This document shows positions 39,254 to 51,497 of a stretch of 64,000 nt of DNA, in pieces. The notes under the pieces are model-generated. The model had not been told where the DNA came from, searched no databases, and worked only from the letters and a program-made list of their open reading frames with translations. Source of the DNA: Sinonovacula constricta. Its lineage: Eukaryota; Mollusca; Bivalvia; Cardiida; Solecurtidae. Position 1 is the first letter of the stretch. The number at the start of each line of letters is the position of its first letter. The stretch spans positions 33,389,665 through 33,453,664 of the forward strand of contig CM017567.1 of NCBI GenBank assembly GCA_007844125.1. Reading direction: 5' to 3'. A program made the position numbers and the translations under genes.

Positions 39254-39381
39254 TACTACTACTACTCCTACTACTCCTACTCCTTCTCCTCTTCCTCCTT
39301 CTCCTCCTACTACTACTACCACTATTATTATTAGTAGTAGTAGTAGTATTATCATTATTATTATTATTACTATTATTATTA

Positions 39382-39428
<47 letters not shown>

Positions 39429-39865
39429 ACAACTACTACTATAACTACTACTGCTTACGTTACAACAACTACCTCTACAACTAAAACATGTACTACATCT
39501 CTACTACAATAACTGCTACTTTTGCTACTATTACTCATTCTAAAAGTACTGATACTATTACTATTATTACTACTACAACAACAACAACTACTACTACTAT
39601 AACTACTACTGCAAATGTTTCTACAAATACCTCTACAACTACTACATGTACTACTTCTCTACTACAATAACTGCTACTATAACTATTATTACTAATTCTA
39701 AAATTACTGATACTATTACTTTTATTATTACTCCTACTAAAACTACTACCACCACTACCTCCTCTACCACTACTACACGTATTAGTACTATTATAACTAC
39801 TACTTCTGATGTTGCTACAACTTTTACTACTACTCTTACTACCATTTATACTGCTACTACAACTA
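39254..39865. repeat. Mixed triplet tract with a 158 bp higher-order unit
   Basis: About 600 bp of CTA/CTC, TAG, ATT and ACT/ACA triplets. Within it a block from CTCTACAACT through ACATGTACTAC to CTACAATAACTGCTACT recurs with a spacing of 158 bp (ACATGTACTAC at 39,486 and 39,644). The tract has thus been duplicated in larger segments as well as by triplet slippage. Reading frames here are artefacts of the repeat. Confidence 0.92.
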
Positions 39866-40663
39866 TCTTTCAATTCAAAAGCAGTATTTGTTGTTATGCG
39901 TGCATAAGCATGTTCATTATATGCACATATATGTTGTATTATCCTTAAAGCGACGGGGAAGTCCCTGTGTCTGGTGAATAGGCGCCCCTATAACTAGACT
40001 GTCTGTCGTTACTCCTCGGGTTTACATGTTGTTGGTATGCTTGTTAAGGGATATTATCAGTTCTCGTACTGTTTAGTGTCTTTTTAGTATTAAGCTCTAC
40101 GTTTTTATTTCAACGTTCATGTGTGCACGTCGAGAAGCTATAGTAATAAAAAGACAACTCACAAACATACGATTCTTCCTACTTTTACAATTTGGTTAGC
40201 ATGAAAATACCTTTTGCCAGTGCTTTTTCCAATTTTGGTCTATGCTGCATTTCGTACTTTCCCACTTCCTGTGTATGTAACTTATGTTTTTCATTTATTT
40301 TATTCAATATTTTAAAGATTGTATTTCCTTTGCTGGGCATTGTACTTTGGTTCACTACATGAACATGATTTACAACCATTTACCCTTCTTCCATGGTCTT
40401 TATTTGTCTTCAATGAACAAATCATTTAATTTAATTTTAATACTTGATTTAGTTATTCTTATAGGAATAATAATTATCTCTCTTATAAATACCTTGTAGA
40501 CATTTATGTTTATTTACTTCACCCCTTTCTTTTAACAATAGTATTATTTAGCTGAAAAAAAATGTCGGCGCTTGGACATTTATTATTAAAATAGGTAGGT
40601 ATTCTTTTCATTGCTTGCATATAAAAAAGTATCAGGAAGTGCAAGATAAGAGCTCTGTTAAAC
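39866..40663. other. Spacer DNA, nothing recognised
   Basis: A GC-balanced patch at 39,950-40,020 has no tRNA boxes or ends that I can define. The remainder is AT-rich without features. Confidence 0.5.
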
Positions 40664-40862
40664 ACACTAGTCTGTCCCTTTTGCCAACTGACCGTTACAG
40701 GGCGGTAACTGCTGTGTTTGCTCTGTTTTGCTTTATGACTCATCACAGATTTGTCTTGCTTTAGATTTGACTTGAGTGTGAATACATTTGTTCTGTTCCT
40801 GTTCAAATATTGGAATACGTATCAATGCTCAAAAGACATTGTCTTATTTTCTTATAGTTTGA
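40664..40862 (-). repeat. Dispersed repeat R1, minus copy of an inverted pair
   Basis: TGCCAACTGACCGTTACAGG, TTATGACTCATCACAGATTTG, AATACATTTGTTCTG and CAATGCTCAAAAGACATTGTC match R1 in reverse orientation. It faces the plus copy that starts about 150 bp downstream, so the pair can form a long hairpin. Confidence 0.8.
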
Positions 40863-41004
40863 AAGGCATCAAACGTAAATTTACCTTTCCGACAGTATAA
40901 CTGTGAACAATTCTACCTTGACCTGTAATCAAAAAAGAGCTGGGACCACCTATGACAATTTTATAAGGCTAAATACGGTTAATAGCCATTGTTACTTGTA
41001 GCAT

Positions 41005-41595
41005 AATACGTCAATAAGAATATATGACAAAGTCCTATGAGCATTGCAATATATACCAAACTCCGAAAAGGCACAAAACAAAAGTATTTCACATGCAAGC
41101 CAAGGGAAAAATAAATATACAAATTTGTGATGAGTCATTAAACGAAAAGAGCAAACCCGAAAGCTACCGCCTTGGAACGGTCAGTAGGAAATATGGACCG
41201 ACTGGGGTGCTTAAACCTGTTTTATAGAGCTTTAACCTCGCACTTCCTGGCGAGTTTCTCAAATGCAATCATGGAAAAGAAACAATTATATATTCAAATA
41301 TAAAATATCCGAGCGCTGATATTTTCTACAAGTTATGACAAAAGTAGTGACGTCATTGAAAAATAATGTCCACATAGTGTTAAGAAAAGAATATGATATT
41401 ATTTCGATTTGAAAAAACAATCAAAAATGGTTGACCATAAACAAATATAACTTTCTGAATCATGAACAAACATTACCCAAAACGAATAAATGCTTGTAGC
41501 ATCCTGTCCTGTGAAGATATAATTGATGAATCGACGTCCAATGTCCATCAAAGAAGATACACGTAACCATCCTTACAGGAAGAATTAAATGACAT
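41005..41595 (+). repeat. Dispersed repeat R1, longest copy
   Basis: The first 200 bp (GACAAAGTCCTATGAGC to GGGGTGCTTAAACC) match the copies at 21.3, 40.7 and 45.9 kb. The next roughly 390 bp match 12,820-13,200. Copies differ in frame, so a protein is unlikely. R1 appears in a short form (first 200 bp) and a long form. I do not recognise the family. Confidence 0.8.
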
Positions 41596-43984
41596 TAAAA
41601 CACATTTAATTAGCATACCAACCTTAAAATATTTGGAGAAGAAAGTTGGAATAATAGATCATTCCATCTATCAATGTCAAGAACAGGTTAAATTTAGCTT
41701 GTCAAAACAATTTTCCTGATTATAAATCACATTTTTGGAATCTTCTTCTTCTGGCAACGACAGGGTTTCAGGGATTGCTAACGTCACTTCAAATATGTAA
41801 AGCTGTCATATTAGTTCAGCTTGCATTTTAGTAACTACATTTGACCACATTTTTTTGCGCAAAATAATTTCATAGTTTGAACACAAATGCATTTTTTCAG
41901 TCAAGCCTTATTAGTTCAACTTATCATCTTTGTCGTGTGCATTTTAGTTAATGGTCAGTACACATGAAATCGAGCGACACCATCACTCACTCAAACAAAC
42001 AACTTAGGACACATTTTTAAGTTGTTCGGAGCCTGCACGGCTTAGTTATCATCTTGCACTTTTGTTAATAATGACTAATTATTATTAAACTATTACAATT
42101 ATCATTAAAGTCATTATACATTTTATTGTTTTGTCTGCATCGATTCTTTTACATTCGGTCCCATTTATGAGACTCGCATTATAATACATTCAGTTGACAA
42201 GCCGTAAGGAATCGTGTAAATTATATTGTTGGATACCGTTACACTTATTATCGGGGTGGAATGACATGTAATCGAAGGTTTATGACAAGGGCCTTAAGCA
42301 GTTAAGTGAAATATTTGCTGAAGTCTTAATGATAACATCCAAGCGGAATATTTGGGATCGTCGTACCCGAAAAATGTGGGTGACCTAAATCTTTGTTCTT
42401 TGTACCGTGCATATTTAACTATGAATGCCTGCAGATTGTCTTATTTATGTTTCAAATAATTTCCGTTTACATATTGATAAATGCATTCATTCAAAACTGA
42501 CGGGTAGGCTCTGCCTGTGTGAATTTCTTTATTCTGCAGGTTTGGTTGTCATTCTGTTTGCATCGTACACTTTATTCTGGTTAACGCCCCCAACGACCTT
42601 CCTTATTTCCATTCAACAATCAGTGTAGCTTGATCGATCCCTGCTGTATGGAGCAGTGAATTCTACTTACCTAGTCAAAATAACAGCTGCCCAAATGACT
42701 ACTTATATGGGGAAAGAAATATGGTCGCGTCATAATTATCCCTTTAGAAATAATATGTCATCCCTAACCATTGTTTGGCTCGCCTTGAATTTAAGAGAAG
42801 TTTATTCGTAAATCAAATCTTTTCATGAACGTAGTAATAGGTGTTGTTTTTGTTAAATAACACGTCTGACAAAAATATGTTACCTGCTGTTCGATATTTA
42901 TACATTCCAACTTTCTTCGCCATTAACGATGATTGTTATACACTATTTGATCACATGATTTTCATTGGTTTCCATTCAATACCCCCATTACATATTAGAC
43001 TAGTGTTATACAGCCTTTTGATTGACGTCACATACATTATAATGCAGATCGTCTCATACCACTATTTCACCAAGTATTGTTGTAGAAAATGTAATATTGG
43101 CGACTAAAATCATTGGATAAAAAGAATCTGAAACTCGTTGTCATTTAAGACAATCACTTATAAAACTCGTCCAGGAAAAAAATGATAGTATGCTAGCCCT
43201 AGGTTCGCTAAATGTCACTTTTCCTAAACTTGCTTAATAAACGTTTGTTTAATGACAAAGCGTATCAGACCCTATATAGCTCATGACCTAAAAAGCAGTA
43301 AACATTCGTTAAAATAGTAATAGTTTTGCTCCACTTTCTCAGGCTCAACCAAATATGATGGTAGTTCCACGACTGGGTGGCCCGGTGTCAGGATAATGTG
43401 ATATCATGTCAGTTGTTCACGTCATGCTATATACAGAGAAGACAACACAATATCTTTTTTCAAGTGGACACCGTCTCCAGATAAGTTAATTACTGTTGGT
43501 TGGACGATAAACCCAATAAACAAACAAACAATAAATGAAGCATGAATAAAACCACGGATGTCCATACTAACGGTGCTGAGATATTGTTTTAAATAAAAAA
43601 TAATACATTTTCTGTTTGCCTTTTCTTCTTGTATGAAGACAGTTCACTGACAAAATAATAGAAATATTTATACAATATACTGAACAATATCAAATTATAA
43701 CTAGTTTTGTCATAATCAGCTTAGGTATATATTCGTAAAAGTTATGCATAGATTGAATAGGACGACCATACCAAGGCTGACTGTGACTGTGATTGAGGGA
43801 GCGCCAAAAAGTACACACATCGTTGCACTTTTCGACCTGTTTCTATAATAATTTCTGTTAAATTGCCAGGCAATCAACGCAAGTTTGACTTCATGATAAC
43901 AAGGCATTAACCTTGCAAAATATTATGTAAGAATAAAAAGCCAGGTACTTCCAACACGTTGCAGATTTATATATAAATATAAAA
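41596..43984. other. Spacer DNA with a possible SINE-like patch
   Basis: A GC-richer patch at 43,361-43,450 (CGACTGGGTG, CCCGGTGTCAGGATAATGTG) resembles SINE S1 around its GGTGTCAGTATAATGG, but no promoter boxes are seen. An 88-codon frame at 42,841-43,107 and a 67-codon frame at 42,425-42,628 are hydrophobic without recognised motifs. The rest is featureless. Confidence 0.35.
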
Positions 43985-44030
43985 ATATATGAAAAAGTCC
44001 TGTGAGCATTGCAGCATGTACAACAGTTTT
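43985..44030 (+). repeat. R1 fragment
   Basis: AAAAAGTCCTGTGAGCATTG then GCATGTAC matches the R1 start at 41,023. Only about 45 bp remain. Confidence 0.45.
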
Positions 44031-44639
44031 TAAAGGTTAACAAATCTGATAATCGCATTTGAAACCCGACACAATCATAACATCATTTATGACATTGATA
44101 AAGAAAGTATAAACATTGTTTTATTCGCTATACATGAGAAACTGTTTTAAACATATCTTTAAAAAGACTTCGGAGACTGTAAATGAAACTTTGGACTGTT
44201 GTACCGGATTTTTCTTGACTGACTTCTGGCAACTTCCTTCTGTGCCTTCTGTTCTGTGCCACCGACAATGCACAGTAGTGCAATTCTAAAACACGTATTT
44301 TCATACCCTTGGACCTCTGAAAATCCTAACTTTGTGTATATGTTTGTTATTGCAAACAATCACCGTTCATGTATGCACGGTTTAAACATATCTCTTGTAA
44401 CCTGCATTGGTCCTTGTGTAATATATCAGTTGAGGCAATACATTACAGTATATCATAACTGTTGACCATAACATGTTAGACACATTGTTTTAAACAGCTT
44501 CATCGTTCCTAATTAAAAACATAACAAGAACCAAAACATAACAGTTTTCTTAAATCGTACGATTTAACATGTTCATTGCACACGCTCAGTTAAAAGCTGA
44601 AACTTCTAGAGGAACGCTTGCTGCATTGGACATGACACC
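44031..44639. other. Spacer DNA next to the right arm
   Basis: No gene or element recognised. Overlapping frames of 66-69 codons on opposite strands at 44,159-44,465 show no domain. Confidence 0.5.
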
Positions 44640-44656
44640 AGCATTGAGTGATGAAA

Positions 44657-44832
44657 AATTGCAACTACTACTACTACTACTACAACAACAACTACTACTA
44701 CTACTACTACTACTACCACTATCACTTATGCTACTACTACAACAACTAGTACTACTATATCTACTACTATTACTACCTATAATAATAATGCTTCTGGTTG
44801 AACTACTATTACTGCTTTTACTAATATTTCTA
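44657..44832. repeat. (CTA)n tract at inner end of right arm
   Basis: CTA triplets with ACA and TTA variants. The position is equivalent to the ATT/AGT tract of the left arm (shared AGCAGTAATAGTA when reversed), but the dominant triplet differs. Long Leu runs in translation are artefacts. Confidence 0.92.
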
Positions 44833-45354
44833 GTAGTTTAAATGATTACAAAGATAAACATTAAAAGGATTTTTAACATGTTACGCAAATAGAATGCTGT
44901 TTTCTACGTGTACGGGTATGAATTTAATTTCGATTCATTGCAAAGAATGTTTAATTAAGGTTTTTGCTGGTTCGCAACACAAGACTTTTTAATAAATTTA
45001 ACTTTGAAGTCGTAATATCATCAAGATGTGATTATGTAATGTAGTTTTTGCTGTCTTTAATGTCGCTTCTGTTGTAGTTTTTGTTATTGTTATTGTTGTA
45101 TATTGCAGGATATGGGATAGTTAATGGCCAAAGTAGTGCGACGCCAATATATCTACGTACATTTTAACTTATCAAAACTCTTTGTCTTTCGCCAACATAA
45201 AGCGAAAACAAAGACCTAAAACCACCTTGTAAATATAACTGACCAACTGATAAACTGCCAACTTTGTCTAAAATTGAAGTCATACAAAAAAAAATATAAA
45301 ACATTTTTTGATAAAGTCATTTATAATAAGATTATAATAACGATCTTGTGCAGT

Positions 45355-46850
45355 CTATTGATAAAATGATAAAGACGTCACTTATCTGTAATATATTTTT
45401 GGCAATGTCAGAATAGTTTAAACCTATACCATTTTCATGCTAGAAAGAATGACATATCATTAGCAGGCCCTCTAATGGTTTATTGAAACGTATTTATTTA
45501 TAAAATCTTATTATGTTGTAGCGTATGTACAATCGACTTACAACGCCTTCTATATCGAAAATACAGTATAGTAATTGAAAAATCAATTGACGAAATTCTG
45601 TCTAATTTATTGTGAAAACTTGTTACTTACAATAACGCCATCGGATGAAGTCTGCATAATGCAGACTGTCATATTAGGGATTAGTGATGATTGTGCGTAA
45701 AGTCTTTGATCTTGTTTATTGCCGATGATATTACTATTCGTTTGTCGACAAGTTACGTCTTATGGTAAGTTATGATTGTCTTTACAAGGTGTGAGGGCGT
45801 ACCAAACACTTACATTTAAAAGCAGGCGATTGGCAAAGTGACACTCAATCTCTATCATGTTTTAAAACCTAATATAATTTACATTAACCAGGATTTTCAA
45901 TTATTGTATGTTCACTAAACTGGGAAAACAGTTGAGCTACCTTAAGCATGGACTGCCCTTATTCCGACTAACCGTTCCAAGGTTCTGACTGTTGGGTCTG
46001 GTATTTCATTTTAATGATTAATCTCAAATTTCATCTTACTGTTACATTTGGCATGCATTCAAATACCTTTGTCCTGCGTCTTTTCAAATGTTGGTATGTG
46101 TTGCACTGCTTATAAGACTTTGTCACATTTTCTTTTTTATACTATTCATAGTTTTTTGAAATATAAATATGAATAATTTAAAAAATAAAGTAATCCATTG
46201 GCTTATCTTTGGTTTATCTTCCATTGTTCTGGCTTTAAAGATTGAAAAATTCGAGTAAGCACATTATGTTGTTGCCCAGTTTCTTATACGAAAATCGTTA
46301 ACATTAAATTCTTGAATTTATTTAACCTTTTCTAGTAGTTTTCACAATGCGTATTATTGTTAAAACCATCTCTCGTGAGAATTTATCAATAGAAACTAGA
46401 TCCTAATACTTCTCAAATCATTAAGTTCAGTTCGTTTTTATAAAGAATCAGAATTAATCTTAGATAGCAACATTTTAATCAAACTGTTATATCAATGAGA
46501 TCTAACTCAATGACAATAGCAGCTGGTGGCAGATATTCAATGACAAAAGCAACCTAGTTTACAAACTTATAATCAAAATATGAAATGTTAAATGATATTT
46601 AAAAAAAAATAGCATTCTAAGACAGAAAAAATGTCTATTTTAATCATATTTTAGCGCCAAGATTAAAGTTTTACGGGTGTGTTAAGGTAGTTCATGTCTC
46701 CTAGAAATATAATCCTATCAAAAGCTGTTTCTGTAGTTTTTTTAAAGCCGTGCCTTGGAAATAATAACTAAATCCCTCGGACCTATTAATATCAAGAAAT
46801 GAATTAAAGGAATAGTACTATAACACAACGTAACAGTTACAGGTAGTACA
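45355..46850. other. Right-arm-only segment of about 1.5 kb containing R1
   Basis: Left-arm flanks 35,392 and 35,428 are only some 36 bp apart, while their partners here are about 1.5 kb apart. The segment contains an R1 copy (45,940-46,145) and otherwise AT-rich DNA without frames or terminal repeats that I can see. Insertion on the right is the simpler reading. It may be a larger element of which R1 is a part. Confidence 0.65.
45940..46145 (-). repeat. Dispersed repeat R1, short form
   Basis: CGACTAACCGTTCCAAGG, TTTGGCATGCATTCAAATAC, GTTGGTATGTGTTGCA and AAGACTTTGTCACATTTTC follow R1 in reverse orientation. It is in the same orientation as the 21.3 and 40.7 kb copies. Confidence 0.8.
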
Positions 46851-47313
46851 CAATATTAATGCTTCAATATGTAATATTTGTCATGTAACAGGGCGTTCAA
46901 TCGGCTGTAGGGTGTATCGATGTACACTGTTTGTTCGGGTTTCATGTAACGGAGTTATATTTATGTCAATGTTATTGCTTATTCTATCGATGGCCACCAG
47001 CTTTTTAGTGGCATTTTTATTTAAAAAAGAACATTATCACACTTTGTTATTACACTGCCCTAATGATTTTTTTTTTTCAAAATTAATTAAGATATATCTT
47101 TCAAAGTTAATTTCAAAATGAATTGAAGGTTATTCATTCACTCAAAATTCCTTGTTTGTTTCATTAAGTTGATTTTTATCATACATTAATCGACCTACCT
47201 TTGTGTATACATTAAACACAATTAAATCATTATTATTACATAGTCGTATACATAAAAGCTTCATTATCCATCATTATTTATCAATGTCTGAATGACCTCT
47301 AAAGACGAGTCAA

Positions 47314-47415
47314 TCATTGTGACGCCCTTAGAGTGATAAGTCCAGTCATAGACACTCTGATAACCATCTGAAATCTGTTGAATGAAGTGTCAACTGTCTG
47401 GTCCAGACTTGTCAT
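47314..47415 (-). other. Conserved island with 33-codon ORF (right copy)
   Basis: Mirror of the left island. The frame begins MTSLDQTVDTSFNRFQ and runs past the left stop because the arms diverge after the shared 77 bp. A CACCATG context is kept. See the left copy for why a protein is doubtful. Confidence 0.3.
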
Positions 47416-50400
47416 GGTGATCGCTTAAAGGTTGAAATAGGTTCATGGATATATTGTTAAACTGGACACTTCGATTCATATTTGGAGATCGGTAATATAA
47501 TCGGAAAAGGTATGCTTGCAGTAAAGCAAATAATACATCACCGTTTTTACATCGTTTATTGTCAAGATATTGTCTCGCATCTTACTGTCATGTAGTTATT
47601 ATAGTTAATTCATTTCTCAAAAGTTGAAAGTTTAAAAATTGCCTAAAGGTAGATGATATTATATGTTTATATAATATGTGACGTTTTATACAAATATATA
47701 CGAAAGAAACTGTAATTACAAACCATTATTTCAACAGTTGTATATGTATTTACTAATTTCTTATAACACACCCCGAAAGTTATACCAAAAGGAAATGATT
47801 GTATAGGCACGCTTACTACATACGGATTCACTTTTAACAATTCACTTATATTCGCTAGTACCTAGTGCCAGCATTTTCATTTATACAACTTTACGTTAAC
47901 CATTATAAATGGTAGCTTTTTAATCAAATACAAATATCCATTAATTATAAAGTAGACATTGTGTACTCCGGTAGAAAAGAAAGATATCCCCCAGTCAAGC
48001 TGCGCACCCGATATTAAAAACGCAATACATTTTTAATAGTTCTTGGTTGTCAAACGGAAAATCTCACTTTTTTAAGGAAGGTCAAATTTTGACTTAAAAA
48101 GTGTTATCTTTAATCAATAAAATGTATTTCTGTGCAAAAACATCATAGGATATTTTAGGCTTAAAGGCTTGGACAGTTCTTAGTTGAACAGTAACAATTG
48201 ATTATTAAAGGCACAATGTACATTATAAACTATTTTCTGCCATTAACTATATATAAACAATGAAACCAGGGTGTTTATAATGATTGACGTCGTTTCTAGT
48301 TTCTATATTTATTGGTTATGTGTGAACGGAAATAAAACTCGAGAATGTAGCCGGGCTATTCATAAATTGTGGGCAAATGATATGCAGTTTGGTAGTGACC
48401 AGCTTTGCTGGTGGCAACGAATGGACTGACTTGGTACAGAGAATGCAAGGGAAAGTGTTGGAAAAGCATGTGCAAAGTGTGCAAAGTGTGCAAGAGCGGG
48501 AAAAATATTATTAAAGAGAAACTAGGTAATCCAATCCAAGCAACGTGTACACATACTGATGAATATTCATATTTGTAAACTATTTATAGATATGCAGGTA
48601 TGGACAACTGGACAGTGACATGGGTGGATTAGGAGAGTAAAATATAGGGCATTATATAGGGATGTAATGCTGAAATCTATGTACTGAGCTACAATAAATA
48701 GAACTTATTATAGTACTTTCAGAACATTGTCGTTGTGTTGAAGTATAAACATAAAAATGTCTCCTGCTCAACGAAATTTTAGCCATGTATTATTGTTAAT
48801 ATAGGTAAATAAAATAGCAGCGAGAAAGAATATTGACATTAATATTTAGCATAATGAGTTTAATAAAGAAGCTTTTTAAGTTTTCAATCAAAAATCAACT
48901 ATAGAGATGGTAAATAGTATGTCTAAAGATGACAACACTTTGATAAACCTAAGTTTAAGATTCTGCTGGTGCTCTTTGAAATGTTTTATCAAATCTGTAT
49001 AGATTTGTTAAACTTAAAAAACAAAACAAAGTTATAACAAAATTATTCAAGATGCATTGAGAAGTATCTTACTTGTACTACGTACTGTGATATAACCTTC
49101 TTGTGTACACATCCTATCTACGGGAAATCATGGTCAGAATTATATCCTATCTACGGGGAAATAATGTGCAGAACTTCAAAATGGACATGTCTAGCCAATC
49201 AACTTTCATCTGGTATATCATATTAGTCGGCAGTTCATATTGCTGACATTATCAGATGCCCTTTTGCTCACCCAAATGGCTGTCCCAGAGAAGATAAACC
49301 TGCACCCTTTCGTTTCCTTGACATTTTCACAGATACCTAGACCTGTCCATATTTGTTTCTAATAGTAATGTGGCATTAACATTCCAGATGTATTCTGCAT
49401 ATGTTGCAATACTGTGAACGAAACCTGACCATGACCTACTTCATTTGAATGAACATACTTGAGCATTTAGATTACATTGTTTAATCTTATGGTTATTCTA
49501 TAACAACTAATTCTATAAATGTTTCAAAAAATAGTTTATTTTTAATAAAAATCCTAATAACAATTTAATATCCTGTAAATCAACAATGGAAGTTCAGGTA
49601 CCCAAAACGTTGTGTCTAGAGAAGCATAGTGATTAAGTATAAGTGGTACTATAGCCTTATAAACGCAGATACAGCAGGTCACTTAAGGATATCAATGACC
49701 TTAATAGATCCTGCTTTTTAATAACCACATTTTTAACAATAATAAATTACCAAACAGTAAATGGGCAATTTCACATTTCGAGAAGGTAGTTATTTTTCTA
49801 AAATTTATAGAATTTGTCATTTATTAAAATTTGCATTTGTCAAAATAAAATTGCTATCAGACCAACATGTTAACATTTCTGTTCTGCACAAACAGTGATA
49901 AATGCTTACGCCACAATCTTTTTCGACACGTATGAAGTTTATTAAGGTGAGGACAAAAAGAATTACGCCGGTTCGTACACAGTTGATTACAGACAAATTT
50001 TAGACCACACATAATTAGCGACACATAAACTCATAATTTCCATAAATGTAAAAATGTAGATCCAGTCTGTCGATTAAGTTAAATTTAATGGCATGGATTT
50101 CTGTGTTAGTATTGCCCCAATTGTTCCTGTTATTATACTCTGTATTTGTATAGCATCTTGTTGTTTAAATGGTTCTTTACTGTGTTTTGGACAAGAAAAC
50201 TGCTGCAGTGTTTGACATGAAGATTAAAGTATTAGAATGTGCAGTGCGATCGTTGCATATTTTTCTAACATAAGTTATTATAAAGCACATCTAGGGTTAT
50301 ATACTTTAATTTGGAATAAGTCCTTATCTTAATTTAAAGTGGGGAAAGCGATATGGATGACGCCACTCAGACTGACAGCTAATAATATATACAAGGAATC

Positions 50401-50739
50401 ACAAGTTTGAAAAATGCCATTTACATATAAAGGGCATAATTTAAACCAGTATTTGACTGCTTTTGATAAAAATTAAATGTCGAAGACATCAAGAAATCCA
50501 AAATATAAGTGGATTGAAAGATAAAGCGTCACCAAACAAAAAGTAACTTTTGATCTATTGACTATTTTTGTTTGCTTTACACTATTGCCTGATACACACC
50601 ATACTTGAGAAAACATTCGCTGTTTTATACTGCAATCCGTTCAAACAATTTATTTTATTTAGAAAACTAAATTTTTTGACACCGTTACATCTTCAAAGTG
50701 CCTACTACTCAAACATCGGAGTATACGCAGTGTTGAATA
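47416..50739. other. Right arm, no gene seen
   Basis: Pairs with 31.56-34.85 kb. Short local duplications occur (CTATCTACGGG twice near 49,110-49,160; GTGCAAAGT repeats near 48,470-48,490). No convincing coding segment. Confidence 0.5.
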
Positions 50740-51497
50740 CAGTCAACTCTCGTTATTTCAAAATCGGTTATCTCAAATTTCCGGTTATGTCAAACTGTTT
50801 TCTACGGTCCCGTTTTTCCCCTATAGTTTCTATATAGTTCGACTCTGCTTAACTAAAATTCGGATGTGTCAAATTATCGGATATATCAAACTAAATTCTT
50901 TGTCCCCACACGTATAAAACTGTTGAAATCAGTTGGTCTATCTCAAACTTCAAATTGCTATAAGATGCAAAACGTCAACAATAGTGATTTTCACACCTAC
51001 CATGAAACTCGCGAAGATTTGGGCGCGAGTTTTATCGCCAATTATCGGCAATCAGGATGTCACGTAATTTAGAGAAGAGATGAATCGATTATTATTTAAT
51101 TAGCTGATTTAATGAACAACATTTTCGTTAATCAATTTACGCTGATTAAAGTGTTTCAGTTTGTACTTGTTGTTGTAACAGTTTTTAGAACTTGTTGACA
51201 CGGCCTTCTCAACTTGTAAATAAAATGAGAGGTCGCTTTAGTATAAAAAGAAGAATATTAAATTACATTGTAAAAAATCTAATAACACTTTAAACATGAA
51301 AAACCACACAAACTTGCAGAAACTTAGTTTTCAGTGGCGGATATAACAAGGAATTTCAGTCATTACCAGTCATCGTGTAGCAGGTCAGATTTTAAAGATT
51401 TACAAAAACTATCCTTAAATTCGGTTTTACTCAAACTTCGGATATCTCAAACTATTTTCTACGGTCCCTTAAATTTTGAGATAACGAGAGTTGACTT
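50740..51497. mobile_element. Pogo/Tigger-like nonautonomous DNA transposon (MITE), right arm only
   Basis: Ends are inverted repeats of about 25 bp: CAGTCAACTCTCGTTAT at the left, and ATAACGAGAGTTGACT plus a mutated last base at the right. TA dinucleotides at 50,738-50,739 and 51,498-51,499 are the expected target duplication. Subterminal regions repeat TATCTCAAA- and TTTTCTACGGTCCC-type motifs, as in pogo-family ends. The 758 bp interior has no transposase frame (a 68-codon frame is unremarkable). The left arm shows the uninterrupted target near 31,557, so insertion postdates the duplication. Confidence 0.88.

Noticed and set aside
39130..39948. Long Leu-, Ser- and Thr-rich frames on both strands
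   Set aside because: Products of the mixed triplet tract. All frames are open simultaneously.
41024..41227. 67-codon frame in R1 as a transposon protein
   Set aside because: Other R1 copies do not keep this frame and read the same DNA in different phases.
44569..44841. 90-codon Leu-rich frame
   Set aside because: The C-terminal two thirds are (CTA)n translation.
50866..51072. 68-codon frame in the pogo-like element as a transposase remnant
   Set aside because: No DDE or helix-turn-helix pattern seen. The element is too short and looks nonautonomous.
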